A stretch of 64,000 nt of DNA, taken from NCBI GenBank assembly GCA_964628295.1, contig CAZVLS010000002.1, forward strand, positions 310,001 through 374,000, read 5' to 3'. The notes beneath the pieces were generated by a model, which had not been told where the DNA came from, did no database searches, and saw only the letters and a program-made list of their open reading frames with translations. Source of the DNA: 12-FULL-67-14b sp964628295 (GTDB lineage Bacteria; Acidobacteriota; Vicinamibacteria; Vicinamibacterales; UBA2999). Every line of letters starts with the position of its first letter. Positions within the stretch are counted from its first letter, which is position 1. The translations under genes and the position numbers were made by a program. Of this stretch, positions 63,582 to 64,000 are shown piece after piece.

Positions 63582-64000
63582 CACTCAGCCTCGTGATCCC
63601 CGCCTACAACGAAGCCGGCCGCATCGGCGGCACGATTGCCACCGTGTGCGCGTACCTCGATCGTCAGGCGTATGACTGGGAAGTGATCGTGGTCGTCGAT
63701 GGCGGTCCGAAGGACACGGCCACGGAAGCACGGGCGGCCGCCGGCTCCCGCGCGAACGTGCGCGTCATCGAGAACGATGTCAATCGCGGCAAGGGCTATT
63801 CGGTGCGTCGCGGTTTCGGTGAGGCGCGCGGTGATCGCCTCGTGTTCATCGACGCGGACTTGTCGCTGCCCGTCGAAGGCCTGGACGGCATGATGGCGAA
63901 GTTCGACGCCGGCGCCGAAGTCGTGATTGCCTCACGCACCGCCCCCGGCGCGCGCGTCGAAGGCGCCCCACCGGCGGGCCGCGACGTGATGAGCCGCCTT
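63578..64000 (+). CDS. Family 2 glycosyltransferase, N-terminal part (runs off window)
   Basis: First 141 codons of a GT2 enzyme of the dolichyl-phosphate/polyprenyl-phosphate sugar transferase type. VTLSLVIPAYNEAGRIGGTI is the nucleotide-binding start, VVVDGGPKDTATEA the loop, NRGKGYSVRRGF the conserved basic segment, and FIDADLSLP the metal-binding DxD. It would charge a lipid carrier with sugar for the preceding GT-C-like protein. It starts at GTG in a 4-bp overlap (GTGA). Confidence 0.88.
   Translation, partial: MTLSLVIPAYNEAGRIGGTIATVCAYLDRQAYDWEVIVVVDGGPKDTATEARAAAGSRANVRVIENDVNRGKGYSVRRGFGEARGDRLVFIDADLSLPVEGLDGMMAKFDAGAEVVIASRTAPGARVEGAPPAGRDVMSRL

Overview
The window is GC-rich, densely coded bacterial DNA. 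The gene content suggests an environmental Acidobacteriota, most likely class Vicinamibacteria. Pointers are a DUF1592/DUF1552/ankyrin operon, PadR-controlled membrane proteins, secreted Omp85-peptidase fusions, a Ser/Thr kinase with TPRs, a box-type benzoyl-CoA pathway, cupredoxins and abundant intergenic short tandem repeats. This is inferred from gene content only; no rRNA, tRNA or CRISPR array was recognised.

Layout. 1-2862 (minus): end of a type I restriction-modification locus (hsdR complete, hsdM cut by the window edge). 2938-9206: housekeeping and accessory enzymes (YheT-like hydrolase, amidase, DUF72, SCO1-like copper chaperone, transglutaminase-like protein, EEP nuclease). 9242-10872: SPFH-domain gene plus an Arc-like ribbon-helix-helix gene with a three-repeat operator, then a BlaI-type regulator. 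11067-15407: MacA/MacB-like efflux operon (adaptor, ATPase, two permeases). 16225-18581 (minus): ECF sigma factor, anti-sigma factor, TlpA-type thioredoxin and a small protein, with copies of a mobile palindrome in and around it. 18835-25257: large surface metallopeptidase with an Omp85 barrel, thioesterase, tandem-retropepsin protein, 7Fe ferredoxin and IclR regulator. 25383-28365: Ser/Thr kinase and DUF4097 protein.

28386-35241 is the most unusual block: two outer-membrane beta-barrels, three different cupredoxin-type proteins (one with a complete CuA ligand set) and a sensor kinase/sigma-54 response regulator pair. I read it as a periplasmic copper-protein or electron-transfer module of unknown purpose. 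35293-39983 is a box-pathway locus (boxC, boxB and a hydroxyacyl-CoA dehydrogenase) divergent from a TetR regulator with a palindromic operator between them. 40102-45869 holds a small secreted protein, a chemoreceptor, a metal-dependent hydrolase, lipoyl synthase and a secreted IPT-like protein. 45877-51400 is a DUF1592-DUF1552-ankyrin operon. 51487-53608 is a PadR regulator with two paralogous LptF/G-like membrane proteins. 53733-61365 contains a GT39-like membrane protein and the aceE-aceF-lpd operon; lipA at 43192 serves the same lipoylated enzymes. 61497-64000 holds a family-5 uracil-DNA glycosylase and two glycan-related genes, the last cut by the window edge.

A second layer runs through the intergenic DNA. 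Arrays of 7-, 8- or 9-bp repeats, each locus with its own unit, sit at gene ends, often between convergent genes, and sometimes run into coding sequence, where they form signal peptides or protein tails. Two other dispersed palindromic element families and several near-leaderless promoters are also visible.
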